DNA of 64,000 bases, from NCBI GenBank assembly GCA_038501625.1, contig JAZAYU010000115.1:1952934-2016933 (forward strand), given 5' to 3'. A program made the position numbers and the translations under genes. Positions within the stretch are counted from its first letter, which is position 1; every line of letters begins with the position of its first letter. This stretch comes from Corbicula japonica. Taxonomy: Eukaryota; Mollusca; Bivalvia; Venerida; Cyrenidae. The notes beneath the pieces were generated by a model, which did no database searches, had not been told where the DNA came from, and was given only the letters and a program-made list of their open reading frames with translations. Positions 12,165 through 40,989 of the stretch are shown here, one piece after another.

Positions 12165-13210
12165 GAACTGGGTGGAGGTTGATGTTCCCTTAATAAAACA
12201 GATTTAGTAAACCTGGCAAAACTTAAATATTCACTTATTTCTCAGTTTACCTCTCCTTCATTTCTCATATTTATTTAGTTAGTTTTATTTTAAACACAAG
12301 TTTTAACAAAAATTGGATTATAAAGCATTACCTTTTCTTTCGGTATCCTAAACAATAAGATAAAATATCTTGATAAATATTATGAACGATGGTATTATTC
12401 TCACTGAAATTTGTTATTAAAGTTTCTTTGTTTGAAAACGCGAATTTATACTCTTTTTCTTATCACTTGTTACTCACAAATACTTTTCTGCAGACGAAAT
12501 CTGTTTGGCGCACCTATGGATGGTTCCCGACTTTTCATCAATAGCCTACTACAAATGAAAAGAAATCATGGAACCAGTGATTTTGTCTGCGAAGAAGTTG
12601 GTTCCAGGTTTTCAACAAGTACTCTTATCTCATCTTACGGATACACGCTAAAAGAATGAATGGAACCAATGTCAAAATGAGATTTGCAGGTTGTATATAC
12701 CTTCCTAAATGACGTTTCGAATGCAGAAAAAATCACAAAAATAGGAGTTGCTTACTTTTCAGTAGGTGTTTCTTGATTTCGTCATTGCTAATCAACAAAG
12801 ATATTTGGGCGATGTAAAAGTAGACACATGTAAAGAGTCAAATTAAAAATATTTTATTTATATTAATTTATTTATTTTACCATTAAGTTATTCAAATTCA
12901 TACCTTTTTCTGGTTATTTTTGTTGTCATCGTCATTATTTCATTTGCAACTTGAATTTGTACATATCCAATACCCAAAGGAATTTTAAAATAGTGTATCT
13001 TCCCTATGAATGGAAATGAAAACAAACTTTTACATTAGTTGGGATCGTCGTTTTGTTGTTGATCTTTTTTTATTTAAAGAGATATTTGAAATAAATTTAT
13101 AATGCAAAAAGAAATTCAAAATATCGAACCTAAGATTGATTGCTTGATAGAATGCAATTTTTCAATAGTATTATTTACCTGTAACGTAATTGTATAATAG
13201 TAAAATAAAA
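12165..13210. other. No supportable feature
   Basis: AT-rich sequence between a MITE and a Helitron-like element. An 82-codon frame at 12411-12659 has no recognisable domain and is treated as chance. Confidence 0.45.
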
Positions 13211-14937
13211 CTAGAAATGTGTCCATAGGACACGGATGCCCCCGCTACGCATGTTTGTCATGGTGAACATTTATACCAAGTTATTTTAAAATCCAATAAG
13301 TAATAACAAACTCACAGCCCAGACAAGAAAATTCTGGTTTTAGTAAATGTGACCTTGACCTTGGACCTACAGGCATGGGAATTGTAATCAACACAACGCC
13401 TTGTCATAGTGAACATTTGTGCCAAATTGTTTTGAAATCGTTCTGTTAATAACGAAGTTATAGCCAGTACAAGAAATTTCTACTTTTTGTAACAGTGACC
13501 TTGACCTTGGACCTACAGGCACGGGTATTGTACACAACACATCATCTTGATATAATAAACATTTATACCAAGTTATTTTAAAATCCAATAAGACATAATA
13601 AAAACAGAGCAGACAAGAGTTTTATAAGAAAATTATATTTTTAGTAACAGTGACCTTGACCTCTGACCTTTAGGCATGGGTGTTGTACCGGAGACATCGC
13701 CTTATCATGGTGAACATTTGTGCCAAGTAATTTTGAAATCCCTCCATTCATAAGGAAGTAACAGCCTGGACAAGAAAATTCTATTTTAAGTAACAGTGAC
13801 CTTGACCTTGGACCTACAGGCATGGGTATTGTACGCGACAAACTGTCTTGATATGGTGAATATTTATACCAAGTTATTTTAAAATCCATTAAAAAATAAC
13901 AAAGTTACAGAGCGGACAAGATTTTTCCAGCACAATTCTATTTTTAGTAACAGTGACCTTGACCTTGGACCTACAGGCATGGGTATTGTACGCGACACAC
14001 CGCCTTGTCATGGTGAACATTTGTGCCAAGTTATTTTGAAATCCCTCCATTCATAAGAAAGTTACAGCCTGGACAAGAAAATTCTATTTTTAGTAACAGT
14101 GACCTTGACCTTGTACCTACAGGCATGGGTATTGTACGCGACACACCGTCTTGATATGGTGAATATTGATACCAAGTTATTATAAAATCCATTAAGAAAT
14201 AACAAAGTTACAGAGCGGACAAGATTTTTCCAACAAAATTCTATTTTTAGTAACAGTGACCTTGACCTTGGACCTAGAGGCATGGGTGTTGTACGCGACA
14301 CACCGCCTTGTCATGGTGAACATTTGTGCCAAGTTATTTTGAAATCCCTCTTTTCATAAGGAAGTTACAGCCCGGACAAGAAAATTCTATTTTTAGTAAC
14401 AGTGACCTTGACCTTGGACCTACGGGCATGGGTTTTGTACGTGACACACCGTCTTGATATGGTGAACATTGATACCAAGTTATTTTAAAATCCATTAAGA
14501 AATAACAAAGTTACAGAGCGGACAAGATTTTTCCAACAAAATTCTATTTTTAGTAACAGTGACCTTGACCTTGGACCTAGAGGCATGGGTGTTGTACGCG
14601 ACACACCGCCTTGTCATGGTGAACATTTGTGCCAAGTTATTTTGAAATTCCCTCTTTTCATAAGGAAGTTACAGCCCGGACAAGAAAATTCTATTTTTAG
14701 TAACAGTGACCTTGACCTTGGACCTACGGGCATGGGTTTTGTACGCGACACACCGTCTTGATATGGTGAACATTCATACCAAGTTATTTTAAAATCCAAT
14801 AAGAAATAACAAAGTTACAGAGCGGTCATGATTTTCGAACATACACACACACTGACACACTGACACACTGACACACCCACACACAGCCAGGGTGAACACT
14901 ATATGCCCTTCCGCCATTACATGGCGGGGGCATAAAA
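13211..14937 (-). mobile_element. Helitron-like (Pearl/HINE-type) element with 10-unit array
   Basis: Read on the minus strand, it ends in the hairpin GTGTCCTATGGACAC followed by atttCTAG, a Helitron-type 3' terminus. The other end is ATGCCCCCGCCATGTAATGG next to a (TGTCAG)n-rich stretch. Between them are 10 tandem cores recognisable by GACCTTGACC at 13351, 13497, 13652, 13798, 13954, 14101, 14258, 14404, 14561 and 14708. Predicted minus-strand peptides (P-V-G-P-R-S-R-S-L-L type) are translations of this repeat. No Rep/Hel protein is present, so it is non-autonomous. Confidence 0.7.
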
Positions 14938-15048
14938 ATACTGTGTACGAAGGCTAAATCTGTAGGCGAACTCTTCCAAGAAAGAATCCCATACTCCGGT
15001 CCGTTAATTTGGCACAAAATGCTTATAAATAACATTTAAAAATCATAT

Positions 15049-16548
15049 TATACGCCTTTCCAATAATTCGATGAATTTATTTGGTTACCTCCCCTGTCCA
15101 GTCACGTGACTGCTTTACAGGAAAAATGATTCGCGCTGTAATAACGTAATAGGGAATATGTTCCTACAACTTTCATTTTTATCATAAAATTATTTTTTGA
15201 AAAATGTATTTTCTCTTTGAATTAGTAATAATACATCAGCGTCATGATATTTTTGAAAATAATTGATTAAACAATCAGGTTTCTGACTAAAAGTGTCAAT
15301 TCATTATTCCTCGCAATAAACACTTAACGACTTGAACTAACAAACAGTCGCAGTGTTCTCTTCACGGCTTAATTGAGTCTCGTTTCCGGATTAGCGTGTC
15401 TATTCAACTACTGACATCATGTTGTGATTATGTCGGCGGCGATTGATTTTGAAGGCGGCATGCCATAAACATGTCAAACTGTCTCGCACACGGGGTCATC
15501 TGTCAATTACTTAAAGGGGCAGATATCATTGACCAATAGAGATCGTGTAATTTCTGTTTGCAAGGTATCTACACCTCCCAATTCTTAAGTATTTCGGAGT
15601 CCTTTAACTACTGGATGTGCCAGCAAATGTATTTGATTTAGCACTTAAATGGATTCTTAATCAACATTACGACACGTTATAGAAACAAAAGCCGTCAATA
15701 AGAAACAAATCTTGTCAAAACATTTTATATATGTTTAATTAAGAGTTTGGGCTTTTATGCCAAAATTACAATCTGTCAAACCTAAGAAATCTAAATTGGA
15801 TATTCAACCATATTGTGATATAAATATTCCCATCTTTTTGGAAGCCGGCATCTAAATCCTTGGATTTTATTCTACGAATGATACTTCTACAACAAACAAT
15901 CAGATTACCGATCCTGTTTTATTTCAAGACAGAATCAATCATATTTGCTTGTGAAGTATACGTAACATTTTAAATATTCAAATTATTTATTCGTTGACCA
16001 TAAACGCCTTAAATTTTTAGGACAATTCTATTGTTCAAATGTGTAAGTATGAACAAATTCAGATTGTATTTTTTGTCTACAGATCATGTAACCAGATGTT
16101 GACATATCACGATTTCCGGATAATAGCGCAATACTAGCCTTAGCAAGTTGCAACATTTACACAAGTAAAATATATTTTCAGCAGAAAAGATATTAAGAAG
16201 AAATTGTTGTACATAATTGGTAAAATTAATGCTTATGTTTGTCCAAATTGCGTTTCATACTGCCTACTATCAACAAGAATGGTACATGTTCTTAAATCAT
16301 TAAAAATCTAATTATCTAACAAATAGTAAACATAAAAAAGTCTGGCTAAAATAACAGACCAGCAACTTATTTTTTCACCGCCGGCGACGAACGCAGACCT
16401 GCAAAATAGCGGATAAGGTTAGCTAGTATGTGCTTAAGCCATTAGCCCGATCGTTCAGCTATCCTGCAGAGCCTCGTTTTGGATTGATTTTCTGTCGCGG
16501 GAAGTAACTCGTACAGGACTGCGAAACTGTTTATTGGAAAGGCGTATA
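15049..16548. mobile_element. 1.5-kb non-autonomous DNA transposon with 18-bp TIRs
   Basis: TATACGCCTTTCCAATAA at 15049-15066 is exactly inverted at 16531-16548. Inside each end a weaker match follows (GGTTACCTCCC at the left, AGTTACTTCCC at the right), so the full terminal repeats are about 55 bp and degenerate. TA at the outer ends may be the target duplication. No transposase frame was found. The superfamily is not assigned. Confidence 0.65.
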
Positions 16549-17224
16549 TATAACAGATAAAGTCTTCGATATATCTATTCATGAATATACTAGCAGTATA
16601 GTCAGGTCTGAAGTTTTTGTTGTTAGCTCTATATGAAAAGTTTTATGAACACAAGAAAAACTTTAATTTCTAAATTTTTAAACAGTGTCTGTTCCATATA
16701 ATTTTCTTCAAAATTTTATATGTGTTCAAAAATGTCGTTAAATATTAAGCGGGTCCTCTGTCTGACTGGGTCACCTTTATTGAGGTATTCAAATTGGACA
16801 GCGTAGAGTAATTTCATATAAGCGAATTCAGTTATTTTTGAAACTGGAAGAAACGATCTGTTATTCATAAATCGGGCTCTAACTGGAGTGGTACGATTTC
16901 TTCTAGAAATAAATTTAAAAAATCATAGAAATAAATCGTTATTTAGGTCCGGTCAATCACAAGTGAAACTCTCCGATTTGTTGATCAGTATGTAGGCCCC
17001 ACTCCTAACATTTATTATTATTACTTAGAAATCAAGCAACTAATGTACTGAGAACTTCGAGGGCGGGTTGGAAGAGAGAATTTACGGTAGATTGTGTGTG
17101 GTTGATTGATGTTGACTGCAGGTATGAAGCTGATTCAGACAAGGTGCGCTCAACTCGGGTGTGGACATGACTCAACTGGCAGAGAAGAACTGCATTACTG
17201 TATTCTAAAATACACGAAAGCTGG

Positions 17225-17369
17225 TCCCAGGCTAATAAAACTGAGAATGAAAACCAGTCTCAAATCTCCAGCATCTTATTGGCTGAAATGGCGGCCGGTC
17301 GCCATTTCAGCCAATCAGATGCTTGATATTTCAGACTAGTTTCCAATCTCAGTTTTATATGCTGAAGCC
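17225..17369. repeat. Hairpin MITE, full copy
   Basis: Termini GTCCCAGGCTAATAAAACTG and CAGTTTTATATGCTGAAGCC. The core GGCTGAAATGGCGGCCGGTC pairs with GCCATTTCAGCC. It is a full-length relative of the copy at 9515. Confidence 0.7.
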
Positions 17370-18114
17370 AATGAAAGCATGAAACGCAGAATAGATCTAC
17401 GAGATTAGTTATAGATTATGTTGTTTACAAGAAAGCTAATCATCTTTGGAATTTTATCAGTTTTAAAGTATGCCATGAAATAAATCAATGAAAATTGTTA
17501 AGAAAATGAGGCGTTCGATAGAAATAAACCATATGTTTATTATAACGTAGGAATTCAAAACTGGTGAGGAATTTAAACATCAGATGGATTAAAGAAAAAA
17601 CTGCAGAATATGTTACAAGCATGTATAATGTAGATCGAAGATTATATTATGGCACTTGTTAACAAAACAATAAAGAGAACAATAAATATATAACAGCCAT
17701 ATATCACATGATACGATGATGGTTTAGAAAATAACACGAGTTTTAGACCATTGCGCACTAGACAAAATAATTTGAAGACTTTGAAAAATATAAATTTGAA
17801 TAAGAGTTCTCTATTGTTGATAAAACACACTCTATCTGTAAATATCTTCATATAATTTCGAATTTCTGATTTTACTTAATACGTTTTGCTCAAATGTATG
17901 TTATTGTCTCCCATGTGGTCTATTTTACACGTTTATAAATTGATAGCATTTAACTCTTATTTTAAAATATTTTAAAACTTAATCGCCAACAAATATCTAG
18001 CAGAACACAACACAACCAGTTTCATCATCAAAAGAAGATATTTAATTTCTACCATTAACTGTTGATTTAGTGATAGATAAATGAAGAGGAAAAGTGCATA
18101 AAAAATTTAACGAT

Positions 18115-18352
18115 TTACCCTATTGATACGACTTTAATAGCATGTTTGACTGGTGCAGATCCACACATCGGTGCTATCTGATCTGGATCTACACTGTTTC
18201 CTTTTAGGTCAGAAGTAACATATTGAATCTAAAATAAATTAACAGTTGTGAACAGTGTAGATCCCAATAACATGGTATGGATGTACCAACTGATCTAGAT
18301 CTACACTGGTCAAGAATGTGATAATTGGCATAACAATGGAGTAAATGGTTTA
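18115..18352. repeat. TTAA-type MITE copy, diverged
   Basis: Carries the paired GTGCAGATCCACACATCGGTG...GATCTGGATCTACACTG and mirrored GTGTAGATCCC...GATCTAGATCTACACTGG segments. The outer ends have decayed. Confidence 0.55.
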
Positions 18353-18699
18353 AGTATCATTAACAAAAAGATAACACTACTACTTCCAGTAATCTTGTTT
18401 ATTAAACTTAACATTTGCATGGTATAAGATTTCATTCAATTACAATATCCAGTACAAATGACAGTAAAAATTAACTCAAGACTTAAAAAATACATTGCAC
18501 AACAAACAAAACATAATTTTGGCTTCATGTAATATAAGCAAAGAAAGACTTGAATATCAAGTCTTTTATCTGATTCTTATAACTGTATAACAAGCTATTT
18601 ACAATTTTAATTTTCATAAGAGGTGTAACCCAACTCATAATTCACATTGCATTCATTTGGCATAAAGTGGGGTCAAATATAATGTGGTATAAACAGGCA

Positions 18700-18780
18700 G
18701 GGCCTAAGACAATAAAACTGAGACTGGTGACCAGTCTCAAAATTCAAGAATGTTACTAGTTAAAATGGAGTCTAGTCAGA
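18700..18780. repeat. Hairpin MITE, left part only
   Basis: Begins GGGCCTAAGACAATAAAACTGAG and runs through ACCAGTCTCAAAATTCAAG. The right half is missing or unrecognisable. Confidence 0.5.
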
Positions 18781-18827
18781 TGGTCTCATCTTTATTTAAA
18801 GATTTTGAGTATTTCTACTTTCAGAAA

Positions 18828-19537
18828 TTAAGGCATCGCCACACTCCTCCCAATCCTATTCATCGATAAAAAGTAAATTATCAAAATCTGAATAACGGCA
18901 AAATGCCGTTAAATGAAACTTTGCACAAATGTATGTTAGTAATGTATCTTTATTTTGCAGATGGGAAGACATGTTAGAACAGTAAAGAAAAATAGCGAGA
19001 TCTACAACTTCCCTAAACTTCTGTTTACATAAATTCACAAAAACTAAACAACACAAAACATCATTTTAAATGCCCACAAGAGTAATACGATACCGACAAC
19101 AATTTATTGTGTCCTCGTGACTTAAATATGTAAACTTTACGAGATATTAGTAAAAGTGTGTCTGACCTTCAATATCTTGGTCGCTTCCTGGTTGCGTAAA
19201 CGGATGACAATCACTGATTTCTCTTTTAGTAGTTGAATTTTTTTTACAAAGTGCACAACATTTTCTTGTCAGTATCCTTGCACTCACGTGGGAATTTAAA
19301 ATTATTTCTTGTATCGCTTAGTTTTTGTGAATTTATGTACATAGAATTTAAAGGAATTTTTAGGTCTAGCTTTTTTTCTTTACTTTTCTAACGTGTCTTA
19401 CTGTATGCAAAATAAAGATACATTAGTAACATTCATTTCTGCAAAGTTTCATTGAACGGCATTTTGCCATTATTGAGATTTTGATAATTTTCTTTTTATC
19501 AATGAACAAAGTTGGGAGGAGTGTGGCGAGCCCTTAA
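18828..19537. mobile_element. Foldback element with ~250-bp inverted arms and TTAA ends
   Basis: Left end TTAAGGCATCGCCACACTCC and right end GGAGTGTGGCGAGCCCTTAA. The arms stay similar for roughly 250 bp each, including CGGCAAAATGCCGTT and ATGTATCTTTATTTTGCA in both. They enclose about 200 bp of unrelated centre. TTAA at both borders suggests a TTAA target preference (piggyBac-like), which is inference. No transposase was seen. Confidence 0.7.
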
Positions 19538-19670
19538 GCCTTTATTTCATTGTTTAATTTGGCAACTGCACATGATTTGGAACATGGTATTCACATTCCA
19601 GATACACATTTCTCATAAAGCAATTTACTTGTTGTCTTTCAGCAAGGTTTTATTACTCAGCAGATCTATG

Positions 19671-19807
19671 CCCAAGGTTATAAAACTGAGCATGGAAACC
19701 AGTCTCAAATCTCAAGCATCCGATTGGCTCAAATGGCGCCATTTCTGCCAATCAGATGCTTGAGATTTGAGACTGGTTTCCAATCTTAGCTTTATAACCT
19801 TCAGCCC
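19671..19807. repeat. Hairpin MITE, full copy
   Basis: Termini GCCCAAGGTTATAAAACTGA and CTTTATAACCTTCAGCCC. Long near-perfect arms meet at AAATGGCGCCATTT. It is one of the better preserved copies of the family. Confidence 0.75.
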
Positions 19808-20152
19808 AAATAAATGAGTTCCCATATTATATTAAATGACAACAATACACACAGACCAAACATGGCAAACAAAATATGAATTGTAAAACAATATAAAGTT
19901 AATAACACAACATAAAATATGTGGATATTTGAGAATGTTTATCACCATGGAAAGAAAGCATAGCATCAAAAGCCATTGTCTCTTTCGAGTTTTACATGAC
20001 TTTGTCATTCACACCTAACTTAGATTTAACTCTTGGCTATATAATGTAGATCTATATCATGATTATCAAATGAATAATTAGTTCTGCAACTTGAGTTAAA
20101 ATTTCCTAGCATGATCATTATGTATAATAGTATTAGACAGATTTTCATACAA

Positions 20153-20390
20153 TTAACCCTTTCCCCCATATATGAGTTTTAGGCATGTGTGACCTTTCCC
20201 CCATATATGAGTTTTAGGCATGTGTGACCAGTGTAGATCCAGATCAGCCGGCACACTGTTCGCATTTTGGTCAGAAATAAAAAAGTGAACTGATCAGATC
20301 CTGATCAGATGGCATGGATGTGTCAGCTGATCTGGATCTTAACTGTTTGCCGACACAATAAAGATGTGGTATCAATGGAGGAATATTTAT
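20153..20390. repeat. TTAA MITE copy with a 36-bp end duplication
   Basis: The left part CCCCCATATATGAGTTTTAG (36-bp unit, 20160-20228) is present twice in tandem. The core then follows with GTGTAGATCCAGATCAGCCG and its inverted partner. Confidence 0.65.
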
Positions 20391-20416
20391 ATATACAAAT
20401 GTATATATTATAAGTT

Positions 20417-21285
20417 TTAAACCCTTTACTCTATATATACAGCTTTTATTGCATTTACAAACTGTGTAGAAAGGTCAGCGGAAACATTTGTGTCATCTGA
20501 TCAGGATCTACAGGTACATGATCTGATGGCATAGAGCCAGCTGATCTCGATGTACACTGCTGCTGATGGCATAGAGCCAGCTGATCTCGATGTACACTGC
20601 TGCTGATGGCATAGAGCCAGCTGATCTCGATGTACACTGCTGCTGATGGCATAGAGCCAGCTGATCTCGATGTACACTGCTGCTGATGGCATAGAGCCAG
20701 CTGATCTCGATGTACACTGCTGCTGATGGCATAGAGCCAGCTGATCTCGATGTACACTGCTGCTGATGGCATAGAGCCAGCTGATCTCGATGTACACTGC
20801 TGCTGATGGCATAGAGCCAGCTGATCTCGATGTACACTGCTGCTGATGGCATAGAGCCAGCTGATCTCGATGTACACTGCTGCTGATGGCATAGAGCCAG
20901 CTGATCTCGATGTACACTGCTGCTGATGGCATAGAGCCAGCTGATCTCGATGTACACTGCTGCTGATGGCATAGAGCCAGCTGATCTCGATGTACACTGC
21001 TGCTGATGGCATAGAGCCAGCTGATCTCGATGTACACTGCTGCTGATGGCATAGAGCCAGCTGATCTCGATGTACACTGCTGCTGATGGCATAGAGCCAG
21101 CTGATCTCGATGTACACTGCTGCTGATGGCATAGAGCCAGCTGATCTCGATGTACACTGCTGCTGATGGCATAGAGCCAGCTGATCTCGATGTACACTGC
21201 TGCTGATGGCATAGAGCCAGCTGATCTCGATGTACACTGCTGGCACAGGTTATATAACCTGTATATATATGGAGTAAAGGGTTAA
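20417..21285. repeat. TTAA MITE enlarged by an internal 40-bp array
   Basis: Left border TTAAACCCTTTACTC and right border GGAGTAAAGGGTTAA are the usual termini of this family. A normal copy is about 200-240 bp; this one is 869 bp because its right-hand core has been amplified (20521-21240). Confidence 0.75.
20521..21240. repeat. 18 x 40-bp minisatellite
   Basis: The unit reads CTGATGGCATAGAGCCAGCT + GATCTCGATGTACACTGCTG. All 18 copies appear identical apart from the first two bases of the first. The unit matches the right half of the TTAA MITE core (ATGG...GCCAGCTGATCTGGATCTACACTG). Because 40 is not divisible by 3 and the unit has no stop in any minus-strand frame, all three minus frames stay open across the array (up to 263 codons). 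This is a by-product of the repeat, not evidence of a gene. Confidence 0.9.
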
Positions 21286-21979
21286 ATTATACCTGATGAT
21301 TTTATCAGTTGGAACAACATATTTATAAATAAAACTTTTTTTTCCAGTAAAAACTAAACTATATGATGATTATTAAGTTTTATAAAAATAGTTTTAACTG
21401 ACTTATCCTTTCATTTTTACATTATGTAAACTACATATAATGATCGGATATTATTTGTTGGTTCTTTTATGCTAGATTACCACATTACAGTTCGAGTATC
21501 AGTATGATCTACACATAGTTAATATATGATTAAAAACTGTAAAACAGAACCTTAAAATAGTGGTCTTATTATCAAGATGGTCTCGATTCTTGAGATGGTG
21601 TTAAAGAGTGGTTTAGCGGTATACTGGAATACAACTTCATATGATAACTAGCAAGTGACCATACAATTTAACCCAATTACCACTTCATTTCAAAACATCC
21701 GAAAAACAGTAGTTCTATGAGATAGTCAGTGATATACATGATAAGCCTTCTAGAGTTAAATCATCAGTCATAGTGTATGCTTTCTCCCTGGTTATCAGTG
21801 GTTCCTCAACATGTTGCTCTCCTGAAAAACCCAGCTGTCAACTAGCTCTACCCACAAGATCCTCTCCTTGGTTTAAACCCTCGGCTTTTAAATTAATGCA
21901 ATACTCGTACACATGCATTTTTATATAAAGTGGTAACTGTGCATGCATTTATATAAATGGTCATACAACTTTATGGTTT

Positions 21980-22290
21980 TCATCAAAAACATGGGTTCTT
22001 AAATTTGTAAATTTCATCAAAACATTTTTTTTCAATTTGTGGTTTTCATCAAAACATGAGTTTGTAAATTTGTAGTTTTCATCAAAATATGAGTTCTTAA
22101 TTGTGTAGTTTTCATCAAAACTTGGTTCTTAAATTTGTGGTTTTCATCAAAACATGGGTTCTTTAGTTTGTAATTTTTAATCAAATTATGGTTTTGTGTA
22201 TTTGTGTTTTTCATCAAAACAATGTTTCTTTAATTTGTGGTTTTCAACAAAACATGGGTTCTTTAATTTGTGTTTTTCAATTTTCCAATA
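21980..22290. repeat. Imperfect ~34-bp tandem repeat, about 8 units
   Basis: A unit of the type AATTTGTGGTTTTCATCAAA + ACATGGGTTCTT recurs with substitutions and small indels. The minus-strand peptide with repeated M-K-T-T is its translation. Confidence 0.7.
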
Positions 22291-22330
22291 ACACATTTAC
22301 AAACATTTTTTTTTAATTTCATGGGGATTT

Positions 22331-22548
22331 TTAACCCATACATAATATAATTATACATGTTTTATTTTCAACGTGCAACTAGTGTAAACCCATATCAGCT
22401 GGCACATCCATGCCATCTGATCTGGATCACTGGTCACTTTTAGGTCAGATATAACATAACAAATTGCAGTTTTAGATCCTGATCAGATGTCATTGAAGTG
22501 CCAGCTGATCTGAATCTGCACTGCCATATGCTATGAGAGAAGGGTTCA
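22331..22548. repeat. TTAA MITE copy
   Basis: Begins TTAACCCATACATAATATAA and holds ACCCATATCAGCTGGCACATCC and its inverted partner. The right end is decayed (GAAGGGTTCATT). It lies just beyond the 3' end of SELENOO. Confidence 0.6.
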
Positions 22549-23029
22549 TTTAGTGATTGATCTGCCCATTAAACCCATGAAAACAAGTACACCACAACAA
22601 TATTAATGCATTCCCATTACCTTTTCGTAGTCCAAAAGCATTCATTTTCTGAATTGAATTGTAATCCTAATCAAACTGCAAAGATATGCAAATAACAACT
22701 GTATTCATATTGTCAATCCAGAAAGATTTGCATAATATTGTCTGGTACAATACAGTTTAATATAACTTCAGTTTGTTATCATCACTATATTACAGTTTTA
22801 ACTAATGATTGATTTCATTCAACCCTAAACAATTCAAAAACGTCAAAAGTTTCAAAGCTTGTAAAAATGTCATTAACATATTAAAGTGATTTCTAAGCTT
22901 TGTGTAATATTACTTTGTACTGAAACTGTCATTCCAAAGCAATGACTTTTGAAATCCTTTAGCTATGGGGTCTACAAGCTGAAGACAAAGCTAGCATTCA
23001 TATCCGAAAGAGCAAATCATGTTGAGGGT
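22549..23029 (-). other. Probable start of the SELENOO 3' UTR; SECIS expected here or beyond
   Basis: This is the coding-strand sequence after the TAA stop. A selenoprotein mRNA needs a SECIS in its 3' UTR. Several ATGA motifs occur, but I could not fold any into a convincing SECIS with the quartet and an apical AA or CC. A short hairpin (GTCATT...AATGAC, around 22925-22945) is present. The SECIS may lie further downstream or beyond a 3' UTR intron. Confidence 0.35.
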
Positions 23030-40787
<17,758 letters not shown>

Positions 40788-40924
40788 ACGTCAAAAATGT
40801 AAACAATCGTCAAATAAATGATTACAACTTGGAACTGCAAGTTGTCAACTTCACACGTTAAAGATAAATGCTCCTAAGTCGCATTTCTAAAAAATAAGTA
40901 GTCAGCTTCTTTGACAGATCTGTG

Positions 40925-40936
40925 TGCGCAGGCGCT
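40925..40936 (-). promoter_or_regulatory. NRF1-like motif upstream of SELENOO
   Basis: TGCGCAGGCGCT matches the NRF1 consensus (YGCGCAYGCGCR) except at the centre. It lies about 140 bp before the start codon, a typical place for a nuclear gene for a mitochondrial protein. Confidence 0.45.
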
Positions 40937-40989
40937 TGCGGTTTGTGATGGCTAAAACGTATACTCACCGTCCGATTTCGTGCTTCACA

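Noticed and set aside
13388..15035. Five minus-strand ORFs sharing P-V-G-P-R-S-R-S-L-L
   Set aside because: Repeated translation of the Helitron-like core; similar frames are common wherever this repeat occurs.
20521..21240. CRISPR array
   Set aside because: Head-to-tail identical units without unique spacers, in an animal genome.
20455..21246. Three overlapping minus-strand ORFs of 223-263 aa with repeated S-S-V-H-R-D-Q-L peptides
   Set aside because: They are translations of the 40-bp minisatellite in each frame; no independent start, domain or splice signal.
22760..22840. SECIS candidates at ATGAAATCAATC and ATGATAACAAAC (minus strand)
   Set aside because: Spacing to an AA pair is plausible, but the flanking strands do not form the required helix before a GA partner.
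22890..22945. SECIS candidate ATGA-12 nt-AAA near the GTCATT/AATGAC hairpin
   Set aside because: The distance to AAA is right, but the downstream strand does not pair with CAGTTTCAGTAC.
22945..23005. Stem GCTA...TAGC with inner GTCT/AGAC as SECIS or recoding element
   Set aside because: The helix is short and the purine quartet is missing; too far from the UGA to be a convincing recoding stem-loop.
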